A program made the translations under genes and the position numbers. The notes under the pieces are model-generated. The model did no database searches. It had not been told where the DNA came from and was given only the letters and a program-made list of their open reading frames with translations. A DNA stretch of 39,868 bases from an uncultured Oscillospiraceae bacterium (GTDB lineage Bacteria > Bacillota > Clostridia > Oscillospirales > Oscillospiraceae), in assembly GCA_900762005.1 (NCBI GenBank), contig CAAFEV010000196.1, positions 1-39,868 of the forward strand. The letters run 5' to 3'. Below are positions 30,925-39,648 of the stretch, piece by piece. The stretch's first letter is position 1, and every line of letters starts with the position of its first letter.

Positions 30925-31356
30925 ATGTCCACGACTTTGGTCAGAAAAGAAGATGTGCAGCGCAAGTGGTACATCCTCGACGCAGCGGATAAGCCCATGG
31001 GCCGCACCGCTGTTATCGCCGCCAACATTCTGCGCGGCAAGGTTAAGCCCGATTTCACCCCCAACGTTGACTGCGGCGACTATGTCATCGTCATCAACGC
31101 CGAAAAGGCAGTTCTTACCGGCAGAAAGCTGGAGCAGAAGTACTACCGCCGTCATTCCGGCTGGATTGGCGGACTCAAGGAAACCAAGTACAAAACCCTG
31201 ATGGCAGAGCGTCCCGCGTTCGCTATGGAGCTGGCTGTTAAGGGTATGCTCCCGAAGAACACCCTCGGCAGAACCGCCATCACCCGTCTCAAGGTTTTTG
31301 CAGGCAATGAGCATCCCCATACCGCTCAGCAGCCCGAAGCTTGGACGCAGGACTAA
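30925..31356 (+). CDS. rplM: 50S ribosomal protein L13
   Basis: The 143-residue L13 protein of the large subunit has RKWYILDAADKPMGRTAVIA, NAEKAVLTGRKLEQKYYRRHSG and KGMLPKNTLGR, all diagnostic. The ATG at 30925 has CGGAGGA upstream; an ATG at 30883 lies within the leader. It is followed by rpsI after 18 bases. Confidence 0.97.
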   Translation: MSTTLVRKEDVQRKWYILDAADKPMGRTAVIAANILRGKVKPDFTPNVDCGDYVIVINAEKAVLTGRKLEQKYYRRHSGWIGGLKETKYKTLMAERPAFAMELAVKGMLPKNTLGRTAITRLKVFAGNEHPHTAQQPEAWTQD

Positions 31357-31374
31357 TTGAGGAGGAAATTGACA

Positions 31375-31779
31375 ATGTACGAGAGCAAAAGAACCTATCA
31401 GTACGGCACCGGCCGTCGCAAGTCCTCCATCGCCCGTGTCCGCGTTTATGAGAACGGCACCGGCTCCATCGTCATCAACGGCAGAGACATCGACGATTAT
31501 TTCGGTCTTGAAACCTTAAAGCTGATTGTCCGTCAGCCGCTGGTCTCCACCGAAAACGTCGGCAAGGTTGATATCATTTGCACCGTCAAGGGCGGCGGCG
31601 TGACCGGCCAGGCAGGCGCAATCCGTCACGGCATCTCCCGTGCGCTGCTCGGTCTCAACGCCGAATATCGCACAACACTGAAGGCTGCGGGCTTCCTGAC
31701 CCGTGACCCGAGAATGAAGGAAAGAAAGAAATACGGCCTCAAGGCCGCAAGACGCGCTCCTCAGTTCTCCAAGCGTTAA
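31375..31779 (+). CDS. rpsI: 30S ribosomal protein S9
   Basis: The 134-residue S9 protein has YQYGTGRRKSSIARVRVYENGTG near its N-terminus and the basic tail RMKERKKYGLKAARRAPQFSKR, whose final Lys-Arg reaches the ribosomal P site. AGGAGG precedes the ATG at 31375. It ends the operon. Confidence 0.97.
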   Translation: MYESKRTYQYGTGRRKSSIARVRVYENGTGSIVINGRDIDDYFGLETLKLIVRQPLVSTENVGKVDIICTVKGGGVTGQAGAIRHGISRALLGLNAEYRTTLKAAGFLTRDPRMKERKKYGLKAARRAPQFSKR

Positions 31780-31798
31780 AAGTTCAAACCGCTTATTT

Positions 31799-31835
31799 AT
31801 CGGCTCTCCGGATATTCCGGGGAGCCGATTTTAAT
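31799..31835 (+). terminator. Terminator of rplM-rpsI
   Basis: ATCGGCTC pairs with GAGCCGAT around a CCGGATATTCCGG inner stem, followed by TTTTA. Confidence 0.85.
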
Positions 31836-31881
31836 GCCGCTTTCTCTTGGCGTGATAACACTTCTTCGTATGCAAGGGGCT

Positions 31882-32514
31882 TTATTTCTCCTTTTGCCCG
31901 GTAAATTGCGTGCAATACGGACGCAGCGGGCAAGTCTCGCAGTGCGGGCTGCGGGCGGTACAAATCTCGCGCCCGAAGAGGACGATGCGGTGGCAGAAAG
32001 CATTGCTCTCCTGCGGCGGCAGAATTTTCCGAAGCTGCCGCTCTACCCGCTCCGGCTCCTTGCCCTTGGCAAGCCCCAAGCGGTTGGCAATGCGGATGCA
32101 ATGTGTGTCGCAGACCACTGCCGGCTGCCCGTAAACATCGCCGAGCAGCAAATTTGCTGTTTTTCTGCCGACACCGGGCAGCTTCAGCAGCTCCTCCATC
32201 GTGCCGGGCACTCTGCCGCCGTAGTCGCGCAGCAGCATCCGGCAGGCGAGCACAATGTCCTTTGCCTTTTGCCGGTAAAACCCGCACGAATGCACAAGCT
32301 GCTCCACCTGCGCAATGTCCGCTTCCGCAAAGGCCTCCAGCGTCGGAAACTGCGCAAACAGCGCGGGTGTTATCAGATTCACGCGGGCATCGGTACATTG
32401 CGCCGACAGCCGCACGGAAATCATCAGCTCATAGTCCTTGTCGTATTGCAGCGCACACAGGGCGGCGGGATACCGCTCCTTCAAAACCTCGATAATTTCG
32501 TTGACATACTTCAT
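31882..32514 (-). CDS. nth: Endonuclease III
   Basis: The 210-residue DNA glycosylase/AP lyase removes oxidised pyrimidines. It has the helix-hairpin-helix with catalytic Lys (KLPGVGRKTANLLLG), the catalytic Asp in VVCDTHCIRIANRLG, and a four-Cys iron-sulfur loop near the C-terminus (CTARSPHCETCPLRPYC). The ATG at 32514 (GGCGGTG upstream) is the family start; the frame remains open much further upstream, but only as antisense of ung. Confidence 0.95.
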   Translation of the reverse strand: MKYVNEIIEVLKERYPAALCALQYDKDYELMISVRLSAQCTDARVNLITPALFAQFPTLEAFAEADIAQVEQLVHSCGFYRQKAKDIVLACRMLLRDYGGRVPGTMEELLKLPGVGRKTANLLLGDVYGQPAVVCDTHCIRIANRLGLAKGKEPERVERQLRKILPPQESNAFCHRIVLFGREICTARSPHCETCPLRPYCTQFTGQKEK

Positions 32515-32537
32515 CAAAATACACCGCCTTTTCGACC

Positions 32538-32566
32538 AGTATAGCATATTTCTGCGCTTTTGGGTA
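32538..32566 (-). promoter_or_regulatory. Candidate nth promoter
   Basis: On the minus strand an extended -10 (ATGCTATACT) lies about 25 bases before the nth start. The -35 is weak. Confidence 0.45.
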
Positions 32567-32575
32567 TGGGGAAGC

Positions 32576-32604
32576 TTGCCTTTTTTTCCGTGATGCGGTA
32601 TAAT
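32576..32604 (+). promoter_or_regulatory. ung promoter
   Basis: TTGCCT, a 17-base spacer and TATAAT lie 28 bases before the ung start, divergent from nth. Confidence 0.7.
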
Positions 32605-32631
32605 CGTTGCAAAAAGGGGGAGGGAACGCTT

Positions 32632-33303
32632 ATGGACTTCAAGCTCGGCGCGTGGTCTGCACTTTTGCAGCAGGAGGTTCAAGCCGCCTATTTTCCCGCG
32701 CTGCTTCGGCAGGTCAGCCTTGCACGGGCGCAGGCGGAGATTTATCCCCCGTCGGGACGGGAGTTTTTTGCGTTCTCCTGCACACCGCCGGAGCGGGTAC
32801 GCGTGGTGATTTTGGGGCAGGACCCCTATCACGAGCCGGGACAGGCGATGGGGCTCTCCTTTTCCGTGCAAGAGGGTACGCCGTTTCCCCCCTCCCTGCG
32901 CAACATCTTCCGGGAGCGTTTTTCGGATGTGGGGCTGCCGACCCCGGGCAGCGGAGATTTGACCCCGTGGGCAAAGCAGGGCGTGCTGCTGCTGAATACC
33001 GTGCTGACGGTAGAGCGCGGCAAGGCAAATTCCCACGCGCTTTGGGGTTGGCAACGCTTTACCGACGCCACTTGCGCACAGCTTGCGCAACTGCCGCAGC
33101 CGATTGCCTTTGTGCTCTGGGGCGCACAGGCGCAGCAAAAAGCACCGCTGTTCGCCGCGTCCGACGCGCCGCGACTGGTGCTTTCCGCGCCGCATCCGAG
33201 CCCGCTTTCTGCCTATCGCGGTTTTTTCGGCAGCAAGCCGTTTTCCAAGGTCAATGCCTTTTTGCAATCACACGGTGAACCGCCGATTGACTGGTCGTTA
33301 TAA
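32632..33303 (+). CDS. ung: Uracil-DNA glycosylase
   Basis: The 223-residue family 1 enzyme removes uracil from DNA. The water-activating loop VVILGQDPYHEPGQAMGL is near residues 60-77, and the DNA-intercalating HPSPLSAYRGFFG is near residues 188-200. Both are intact. The ATG at 32632 has AAAGGGGGAGGG upstream. It is divergent from nth, so two base-excision repair genes share one intergenic region. Confidence 0.96.
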   Translation: MDFKLGAWSALLQQEVQAAYFPALLRQVSLARAQAEIYPPSGREFFAFSCTPPERVRVVILGQDPYHEPGQAMGLSFSVQEGTPFPPSLRNIFRERFSDVGLPTPGSGDLTPWAKQGVLLLNTVLTVERGKANSHALWGWQRFTDATCAQLAQLPQPIAFVLWGAQAQQKAPLFAASDAPRLVLSAPHPSPLSAYRGFFGSKPFSKVNAFLQSHGEPPIDWSL

Positions 33304-33309
33304 ATTCTA

Positions 33310-33342
33310 CGCTCCCGGAGAAGCTCTCCGGGAGCGATTTTT
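33310..33342 (+). terminator. Terminator of ung
   Basis: A 12-bp perfect stem CGCTCCCGGAGA/TCTCCGGGAGCG with a 3-base loop is followed by ATTTTT. Confidence 0.9.
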
Positions 33343-33354
33343 CGATTTACAGCC

Positions 33355-33654
33355 TTATAGGGCTTCGACATAGAAGCTGACCGGGCGAAAGCCGTCGTTA
33401 CAGGAAATCATGGCGGAGTGCGGATTTTTCATCCAGCCATCGTAAAAATCACCGCCCCCGTGCGCAAGCGTCATGACAAAGGGCAGCAGGCTCTGCCACG
33501 CGCTGTCACAGAAGCCTGCCGGACACAGGGCGTTTTCGGAAATAAACTCCTGCCCCTCGCACATTACACAGGCGTGCTCGATGGGGTTCTCGTAGCGTTC
33601 CGATAGGTCGGGGTAGCTCGCCATACGGACAACCGTAATTTTACAGCGTTTCAT
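33355..33654 (-). CDS. TIGR04076-type protein
   Basis: The 99-residue protein has the family features: KRCKITVVRM start, a CVMCEGQEF pair of Cys, CPAGFCDSAWQSLLPFVMTL and a C-terminal CNDGFRPVSFYVEAL. Function is unknown; the Cys suggest metal binding. The start at 33654 lies inside the end of the TatD gene (14-base overlap), so it is the last gene of the leftward operon. An in-frame ATG at 33672 is possible but less like the family. Confidence 0.82.
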   Translation of the reverse strand: MKRCKITVVRMASYPDLSERYENPIEHACVMCEGQEFISENALCPAGFCDSAWQSLLPFVMTLAHGGGDFYDGWMKNPHSAMISCNDGFRPVSFYVEAL

Positions 33655-34426
33655 GTTCTGTCTCCTCTGCAAGCCCGAACAGACGTTTGGCGTTTTCGGT
33701 TGTAATCTGCCCCGCCTGCGCCGGAGAAAGCCGCTTTAGCTCGGCAATCTTTGCGGCAACAAGGGGCACAAGGCGGCTGTCGTTGCGCCTGCCGCGATGC
33801 GGCTCGGGTGCCATGTAAGGGCAATCCGTTTCAACCAGGATGCGTTCGACAGGCAGTGCCTGCACGGTTTCGATTGCACGGCGGGCGTTTTTAAAGGTCA
33901 CAACGCCGGTAAAGCCGATGTACCACCCGCGCTCGACGAGCCACATTGCAAGCTCTGTCGAGGCGGAAAAGCAGTGAAACACGCCGCGCAGATTCGGGTG
34001 CCGTCTGACACAGGCGACAATGTCCTCGTGCGCCTCCCGGTGGTGGACGATGACGGGCAGCTTCAATGTCTCGGCAAGGTCAAGCTGCTGCTCAAAGGCA
34101 TTGATTTGCTGCGCACGCGGCACATCCTCATAGTGATAATCCAAGCCGATTTCCCCGATGGCACGTACCTTCGGGTGCTTTGCAAGCGCACGGTAGTGCG
34201 CAAGCAGCTTGCCGTTGACACTGCCGGCATCGTCCGGGTGGCTGCCGACAGCGGCATAGACAAAGGGGTAGCACTCTGTCAAGGCAACCGAACGCTCCGA
34301 GGAGGGCAGGTCACAGCCGACATTCATCACGTACGCCACCTCCCGGGCGGGCAGCCCGGCAAAAATTTCAGTACGGTCGGCATCAAAACGGGAATCGTCC
34401 AAATGGGCATGAGAGTCAAAAAACAC
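33641..34426 (-). CDS. TatD-family metal-dependent hydrolase
   Basis: 261 residues from a GTG at 34426 with TGGAGG upstream; an in-frame ATG at 34450 overlaps the preceding gene. Metal ligands are visible: FDSHAHLDD near the N-terminus, GEIGLDYHYE, VHHREAHEDI, FHCFSAS and VETDCPYMAPEPHRGRRND. TatD proteins are nucleases of the TIM-barrel amidohydrolase type (often 3'-5' exonuclease or AP endonuclease). It begins 2 bases after the YhaN-like gene. Confidence 0.93.
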   Translation of the reverse strand: MFFDSHAHLDDSRFDADRTEIFAGLPAREVAYVMNVGCDLPSSERSVALTECYPFVYAAVGSHPDDAGSVNGKLLAHYRALAKHPKVRAIGEIGLDYHYEDVPRAQQINAFEQQLDLAETLKLPVIVHHREAHEDIVACVRRHPNLRGVFHCFSASTELAMWLVERGWYIGFTGVVTFKNARRAIETVQALPVERILVETDCPYMAPEPHRGRRNDSRLVPLVAAKIAELKRLSPAQAGQITTENAKRLFGLAEETEHETL

Positions 34427-34428
34427 GG

Positions 34429-36600
34429 CTATGCCTCCAGTCTGCGGCAAGTAAATAGAATCACCTGCCGCTGCGCCGCCTCGTTTTGCAGGAGTCTGAT
34501 TGCGGCGGCGGCGCGGACTTCATCAAAATTCACAAGCGCATCGTCAAGTAAAATCGGCGCGTCTGGCGGCAGCAGGCGGCGCGACATAGCAAGGCGCAGG
34601 GCAAGATACATCTGATCCGCCGTGCCGCAGCTCATCGCCGCTGCCGGACGCAGGACAACGCCCTGCTCCTCGCTGACGGACAGGCGCATATCCGGGTTGA
34701 GCAGGAGCTTGCGGTATTTACCGTCGGTCAGGACATCTAAAAGCCGGGCCGCCTCCTGCGTGATTTGCGGTGAAAAACGGGCGCGCAGTGCGGCATCGGC
34801 GGCGGTGAGCGCGGCAAGACAGAGATCTGTTGCCTGCACCTTCTGCTGCACGGCGGCAAGCTGCTCCCGCGTTTCGTCCAACTGCTCCTGCAGGGCGGCC
34901 GGCTCCCCCTTGGCGATAATCATCCCCTGCTTTTGCGCAAGCTGCACGGAAAGGCTCTGCACGCGGCGTTCCGCCGTGGTTTTTTCATAGTTGAGCTTCG
35001 CCTCGTCAAAGGCCAGTGCCTCGGCATCCGGCGCAGACACCTGCGTCTTGCCGAAGAGCTGCTGCATGGAGGAAAGCTGCTGCGTCTGCTGTGCAAGGGC
35101 GCGCTGCTCCGTCAAAAGACGGTCATGCGCCTGCAGCGCGGCGGCAATCGCCTCACGGCAGGCAGCAGAGCTGTCTGCCTTCGGCGCAAAGTGCCGTACC
35201 TCAGCAAGCAGCCGGTCTGCCTGCGTCTGCTTCTGCGCAAGGACTTCGGCGGCAGCGGCTTTTTGCTGCCGCAAAGCTTCGGCTTCTGTCTCATATACCT
35301 GCATCTGCGCCTGATATTTCTGCGCCAAGGGGAGAATTTCCGCTGCATCGGAGACGCTATAGCGCAACAGCAGCAATTCCGCCTTGTGCTGCGCCTCTCT
35401 TTGCCCGGCAGCGGAGCGGAGACGAAGCAGCAGCGTGACAGCCACGCCGACGGCACCGAGCGCGGTTAGCGCAGCGGCAATCGGCAGGGAAAGCAGAAAA
35501 AACGCCGCAATGCCGAGGGCAAGCACCAACGCGGAAAGCAGCAGCGGCAGACGCAGGCTCTTCGGTCGGCTGTCCGTCAGCGCAGCATAGTCCGCCGTGT
35601 CCTTTTCGGCGCGGGTGACCGCCTGCTCCGCGCTCATTGCGGTAAAGCAGGCGGGGGCGGTCGGCTTTTCCACACCCTTGGGAGCAAAGGCCGCCTCCAT
35701 CTGTGCGGTTTGCAGCGCGTTCTGCGCCGCATCGAGCTGCCGTTGCAGGGTGGAGAGCGTCTCACGCGGCGGCAGCGCGGCGGTGGTTTCGGCAAGCCGT
35801 TCACAGCGTTGCTGCTGGATGGCCAATTCCTGCTCCAGTGCCTCCAGACCGGCACGTTTTTGCGCGGCTTGGGCACGCTCATAGCGTTGCAGCAGCGCGT
35901 CCGCTTCGGCTTGCGCCTGCTTCGCCTGCGCTAAATCGCTTTCTATGGCAAGCACATCCCCGCGCAGTGTTTCCAGCTCCTGCAAGCCGCGTGTCAGATA
36001 CGCCTCGCGCTCTGTGAGCTGCGGCAGACGTCCGACGCGCCCGACGAGCTTATTCCGGCGGTCCTTCAGCGCGTCCTTCAATTCGGAAAAGGACTTTGCG
36101 CCGTCCTCGCCCGTGGTGACGAGCGCACCGAGCCGTTTTTCCAGCGCGTCGTCTCTTGTGACGCTCAGACCGAGCTGACGGATGAAGGCAGTGCGCTCAA
36201 AAACGGAGCGTTCCACGCCGCAAAGCACTCTGCCGCAGTTTTCCGCCGTTAATTCCGGAACCGCTGCGCCGCCGTCCGTCTCATAGGCACGGAAGCTCCC
36301 CATCGGTGCGCGGGCGGTTCCGGTGCGCTCGATGGTGAGTTTGCGGCCGTTCCAAAGCAAGTCCATGCTGCCCTCCATGGGGCTGCCGTCCCACGGGCGG
36401 TAGCGTTCCTTGGCAGGAAGTCCTTCATTTGCCTTGCTCGTGCGCTCTGTGGTGTCAATGCCGTAGAGCATCGCAAGTAAAAACGCGCTCCACGTCGATT
36501 TTCCCGCCTCGTTTGGCAGGCAGAGCAGATTCATTCCCTCGTGCAGGGTCAGCTCACCGTGCAGCTTGCCGAAGCTGGCGCGCATTTTCAGGATAATCAC
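34429..36600 (-). CDS. YhaN-like AAA ATPase (SbcC/Rad50-type)
   Basis: The 723-residue protein has a split ATPase. The N-terminal lobe shows GMNLLCLPNEAGKSTWSAFL (Walker A near residue 30), and the C-terminal lobe shows DQMYLALRLAMSRRL and PILLDDALVNFDEVRA (Walker B). Between them are long coiled coils. In the middle (about residues 350-395) are two hydrophobic helices (LRLPLLLSALVLALGIAAFF and a second), as in YhaN-type proteins thought to sit at the membrane. It overlaps the YhaO-like nuclease gene by 4 bases; the pair probably forms an SbcCD-like complex. Confidence 0.88.
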   Translation of the reverse strand: MIILKMRASFGKLHGELTLHEGMNLLCLPNEAGKSTWSAFLLAMLYGIDTTERTSKANEGLPAKERYRPWDGSPMEGSMDLLWNGRKLTIERTGTARAPMGSFRAYETDGGAAVPELTAENCGRVLCGVERSVFERTAFIRQLGLSVTRDDALEKRLGALVTTGEDGAKSFSELKDALKDRRNKLVGRVGRLPQLTEREAYLTRGLQELETLRGDVLAIESDLAQAKQAQAEADALLQRYERAQAAQKRAGLEALEQELAIQQQRCERLAETTAALPPRETLSTLQRQLDAAQNALQTAQMEAAFAPKGVEKPTAPACFTAMSAEQAVTRAEKDTADYAALTDSRPKSLRLPLLLSALVLALGIAAFFLLSLPIAAALTALGAVGVAVTLLLRLRSAAGQREAQHKAELLLLRYSVSDAAEILPLAQKYQAQMQVYETEAEALRQQKAAAAEVLAQKQTQADRLLAEVRHFAPKADSSAACREAIAAALQAHDRLLTEQRALAQQTQQLSSMQQLFGKTQVSAPDAEALAFDEAKLNYEKTTAERRVQSLSVQLAQKQGMIIAKGEPAALQEQLDETREQLAAVQQKVQATDLCLAALTAADAALRARFSPQITQEAARLLDVLTDGKYRKLLLNPDMRLSVSEEQGVVLRPAAAMSCGTADQMYLALRLAMSRRLLPPDAPILLDDALVNFDEVRAAAAIRLLQNEAAQRQVILFTCRRLEA

Positions 36601-37670
36601 AGCGGCACCTCCCGTCCGTCCATTAGGGCAATTCCGAGCTGCGCCGCCTGCGCAATCGTACTGCGCCCGTCTGCGTCGGCGGCATCATAAGCAGCTTTCA
36701 GCTCGCGCAGGAAGTGTCCGCGCAGCGTATCGTCGTCCAGTCCGTCCCACAGTGCGCGCTTTTCCGTCAGCTGATAGCTGATTTTGAGATAAAAACAGGA
36801 ATCGGACAGCGCAGCCTCCAGCGCGGGTTTGTCTATCTCGCCGCTCTCTCCCTTGAGCTGCACGGAGCAGCAGTCGCGCTCATGTCCGCGCAGTGCGGCG
36901 CGGACGGCGGCAAGGGCATCCTTCCCTGCTTCGACATCTATAATTTCATAAGTGCGGCTGTGCAGCGGCACAAATTCCGGCTTGCATTCGGTTTCCGAAA
37001 CGGTGACGCGCAATACGCCCTTCTCGCCGCATTCGTCAAAGCCCCTGCCAATCAGGCAGCCGGGATAGGCGTAGGTTGTCATTCCGGCACGTCCGGCGGC
37101 GCATTTGTGGATGTGTCCGAGGGCGAGATAGGTCAGCCCGGTGGCGGCAATCTCCTCCGGAGTGACAGGGTTATAGGCGGAATCCGGCTGCAAATCGCCG
37201 TGAAGCACCATCAGATTGACGGCGTCCGGATTTTCCACGCGGAAGCCGCGCAGCAGACCGGGCATATGAGCCGCCGTAAAGGACGCTCCGTAAACGTCGC
37301 AGTTGAGGCGGTCAAGATGGATGCACTCCGGCTCCGCCTTGGTGAACAGATGTACGTTTTTCAACGCCTGCCAGCCCTGCGTCAGATAGGGCGAGTCAGC
37401 GGAGAGAAAATCATGATTTCCGGCGGCGATAAAAATCTCCGCTTTGGTCTCGCAGAAAAAGCGGGACAATGCCTCCAGCGTCTCGCGGTAGACATTCGCG
37501 CCGTCAAATAAATCGCCTGAGAGCAAAACAAGATCACACTCACGCGCAAGTACACACAGCTCCCGCAACGCCTCGCGCTGCTCACTGCGGCGCACGGCGG
37601 CAAGCTCCGCCGAAAGCGCGGTAAAGGCGGAATCCAAGTGAAAATCCGCCGCATGGAGCAGCTTAATCAT
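36597..37670 (-). CDS. YhaO-like metallophosphoesterase (SbcD/Mre11-type nuclease)
   Basis: The 357-residue protein starts with the calcineurin-like phosphoesterase motifs: HAADFHLDSAF, LLSGDLFDG, IAAGNHDFLS, then VLHGDLQ and LALGHIHKC. These hold the two-metal site of Mre11/SbcD-type nucleases. The YhaN-like partner follows with a 4-base overlap. A role in DNA end or repair processing is inferred from the family. Confidence 0.92.
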   Translation of the reverse strand: MIKLLHAADFHLDSAFTALSAELAAVRRSEQREALRELCVLARECDLVLLSGDLFDGANVYRETLEALSRFFCETKAEIFIAAGNHDFLSADSPYLTQGWQALKNVHLFTKAEPECIHLDRLNCDVYGASFTAAHMPGLLRGFRVENPDAVNLMVLHGDLQPDSAYNPVTPEEIAATGLTYLALGHIHKCAAGRAGMTTYAYPGCLIGRGFDECGEKGVLRVTVSETECKPEFVPLHSRTYEIIDVEAGKDALAAVRAALRGHERDCCSVQLKGESGEIDKPALEAALSDSCFYLKISYQLTEKRALWDGLDDDTLRGHFLRELKAAYDAADADGRSTIAQAAQLGIALMDGREVPL

Positions 37671-38439
37671 GGATTGCCACCCTCTCTACGTTGACGCAGC
37701 GTCCGCTGTCGGCATCGACGGTGAACAAACAGCCCTCTAATTTACACGCGCCGTCTGCCGGCTCGTAGCGTCCGGTCAAATCGCCGCGGAATTTTTTTAC
37801 GGATTGCTCTGCGCGGATGCCGAGCACGCCGTTGCGCGGTCCGGTCATGCCGAGGTCGGTCAGATAGCCCGTGCCCTGCGGCAAAACGCGCTCGTCCGCC
37901 GTCTGCACATGGGTGTGCGTGCCCCAGACGGCACTGACTTTACCGTCGAGCATCCAACCCATTGCGAGCTTTTCCGAGGTCGCTTCGGCGTGCAGCTCGA
38001 CAAAAATCAGCTTGGTTTCCATGCGGCGCAAAATTTTATCCACGAGCAGAAAAGGATTGTCCGGCGTGAAGTCCATCGCGCAGCGGCCAATCAGGTCAAT
38101 TACCGCCAAATCGCCGAAGCGCGTCTCATACACGCCCCAGCCGCGTCCCGGCTGCTGCGGCGGTAAATTCGCAGGACGGAGCATCTGCTCCGAGCGTGCG
38201 ATATAGGGGATGATATCACGGCGGTTCCATGTGTGGTTGCCCATGCTGATCACGTCCGCGCCGGCGCGTAAAAGCTCGTCCGCCTGCTCCGGGGAAATGC
38301 CGAGCACCGCTGCATTTTCCCCGTTGACAACGCAGAAATCGATGCTCCGCTCTTTGATTAGCTGCGGTAGCTTACTTTTCAGATAGGTCAGTCCGGCTTC
38401 GGAGACTACGTCTCCGACCGCGAGAAGATTCAGTTCCAT
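37663..38439 (-). CDS. YmdB-type metallophosphoesterase
   Basis: The 258-residue protein matches the TIGR00282/YmdB family: LLAVGDVVSEAGLTYL, VVNGENAAVLGI, SMGNHTWNRRD, FVELHAEATSEK and GTHTHVQTADERVLPQGT. In Bacillus YmdB acts on 2',3'-cyclic nucleotides and affects biofilm and motility choices. The ATG at 38439 (AAAGGAC upstream) is chosen over 38505, which lies in the promoter. It overlaps the YhaO-like gene by 8 bases and is first in its operon. Confidence 0.93.
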   Translation of the reverse strand: MELNLLAVGDVVSEAGLTYLKSKLPQLIKERSIDFCVVNGENAAVLGISPEQADELLRAGADVISMGNHTWNRRDIIPYIARSEQMLRPANLPPQQPGRGWGVYETRFGDLAVIDLIGRCAMDFTPDNPFLLVDKILRRMETKLIFVELHAEATSEKLAMGWMLDGKVSAVWGTHTHVQTADERVLPQGTGYLTDLGMTGPRNGVLGIRAEQSVKKFRGDLTGRYEPADGACKLEGCLFTVDADSGRCVNVERVAIHD

Positions 38440-38476
38440 GTTCCATGAGTCCTTTCCGATGCAGTTCTTATTTCTT

Positions 38477-38505
38477 ATTATACCGAAAATATTGCGGCAG
38501 TTCAA
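38477..38505 (-). promoter_or_regulatory. Promoter of the ymdB-yhaO-yhaN-tatD operon
   Basis: On the minus strand TTGAAC, a 17-base spacer and TATAAT lie 38 bases before the YmdB-type start. The rest of the 249-base gap to the noc-like gene is AT-rich, with no clear hairpin. Confidence 0.75.
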
Positions 38506-38688
38506 CTTTTTTACGAAAATAATTGCTTTCGTCTAAATACGGCATTTCCCGCCATTTCCCAATATATTGTGTCCGTGAAAAATTTTAACCGCAATTTATT
38601 GTGTTTCGTCTCCCGTTTTCGCGCGTTTTCGCACCCAAATCGGATAAAATAAAAAAGGAGAGAGTTTTACGATACGGGAGGCACAACA

Positions 38689-39537
38689 ATGCGCAGGAGC
38701 AAGGGGCTGTTGGAAAACGGACAGATTTTACATCTGCCCGTCACACAAATTCGTCCAAATCCGTCCCAACCGCGAAAGATTTTTGATGCGGAGGCTCTGC
38801 GTGAGCTGGCAGACAGCATTTCGCAGTACGGCATTTTGCAGCCGTTAACCGTGCGGCGGCAGGGCAGCGGCTATGAACTGGTCGCGGGAGAGCGGCGGCT
38901 GCGTGCAGCTCGCCTTGCGGGGCTGACGGACGTGCCGTGTCTGGTGCTGACGGTGGACGAGGAGCAGTCCGGCATGGTTGCGCTGGTCGAAAACCTGCAG
39001 CGTCGGGATCTGGACTATATTGAGGAGGCGGCGGGTCTGGCGCGGCTGATGCGACTTTACGGGCTGAATCAGGAGCAGGCAGCGGCGCGTGTGGGGAAGA
39101 GTCAGAGCGCGGTCGCCAACAAGCTGCGGCTGCTGCGCCTGTCTGCGCCGGTGCTGGCAAAGCTGCACGAGCATCAGCTCTCGGAGCGACACGCAAGGGC
39201 GTTGCTGCGCCTGTCCACCGAGGAGGAGCGTTTGCAGGTTTTGGAGGGGGTGGTTGCGCGGCAGCTAAACGTGGCGCAGACGGAGGCCTACATCGAGGCG
39301 TTCTTGGAAAAAGAACGCGCGCAGGAGCAGCCACGCGGGAGGCGTCGGCTGCTGGTACGTGATTTGCGGCTGTTTCTCAATTCCGTCAGTCATTCTCTTG
39401 ACCTGATTCGTGGCGCGGGCATTGATGCGCAAGCGACGCAGGAGGAGTCGGACAGCGAGATTGTGCTGACCATCCGTCTGCCGAAAAGCAAGCGGGAGGA
39501 GGGAAAAAAGGACGCCGCTCCGGCAGTTCACTGTTAG
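38689..39537 (+). CDS. noc: ParB/Noc-family DNA-binding protein
   Basis: The 282-residue protein has the ParB N-terminal domain (LPVTQIRPNPSQPRKIF; GYELVAGERRLRAARLAG, the GERR CTP-binding motif) and a helix-turn-helix (GLNQEQAAARVGKSQSAVANKLRLLRLS in two parts). The C-terminal part is a dimerisation-type region (LLVRDLRLFLNSVSHSLDLI, IVLTIRLPK) that resembles Noc. Noc prevents division over the nucleoid; Spo0J/ParB segregates chromosomes. The lack of a parA neighbour in view and the C-terminal sequence favour Noc, but ParB is possible. AGGAGAGAG and GGGAGG precede the start. Confidence 0.8.
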   Translation: MRRSKGLLENGQILHLPVTQIRPNPSQPRKIFDAEALRELADSISQYGILQPLTVRRQGSGYELVAGERRLRAARLAGLTDVPCLVLTVDEEQSGMVALVENLQRRDLDYIEEAAGLARLMRLYGLNQEQAAARVGKSQSAVANKLRLLRLSAPVLAKLHEHQLSERHARALLRLSTEEERLQVLEGVVARQLNVAQTEAYIEAFLEKERAQEQPRGRRRLLVRDLRLFLNSVSHSLDLIRGAGIDAQATQEESDSEIVLTIRLPKSKREEGKKDAAPAVHC

Positions 39538-39608
39538 CTCTTCAGCGTCCGCACGCCGCGGTGAAATGGAGAAAGCCGTTCGCATACGGAAAAAGGGAGA
39601 AATGAGAG

Positions 39609-39648
39609 AGCCCGCCCGACTGCCGATAAAAGCAGCCGGGCGGGTTTG
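39609..39648 (+). terminator. Terminator of the noc-like gene
   Basis: AGCCCGCCCGACTGC (39609-39623) pairs with GCAGCCGGGCGGGTT with one mismatch, followed by a short T-rich tail. Confidence 0.85.

Noticed and set aside
32515..33267. Long N-terminal extension of endonuclease III opposite ung
   Set aside because: The family start is at 32514 with a suitable ribosome-binding site, and the extension is exactly antisense to ung.
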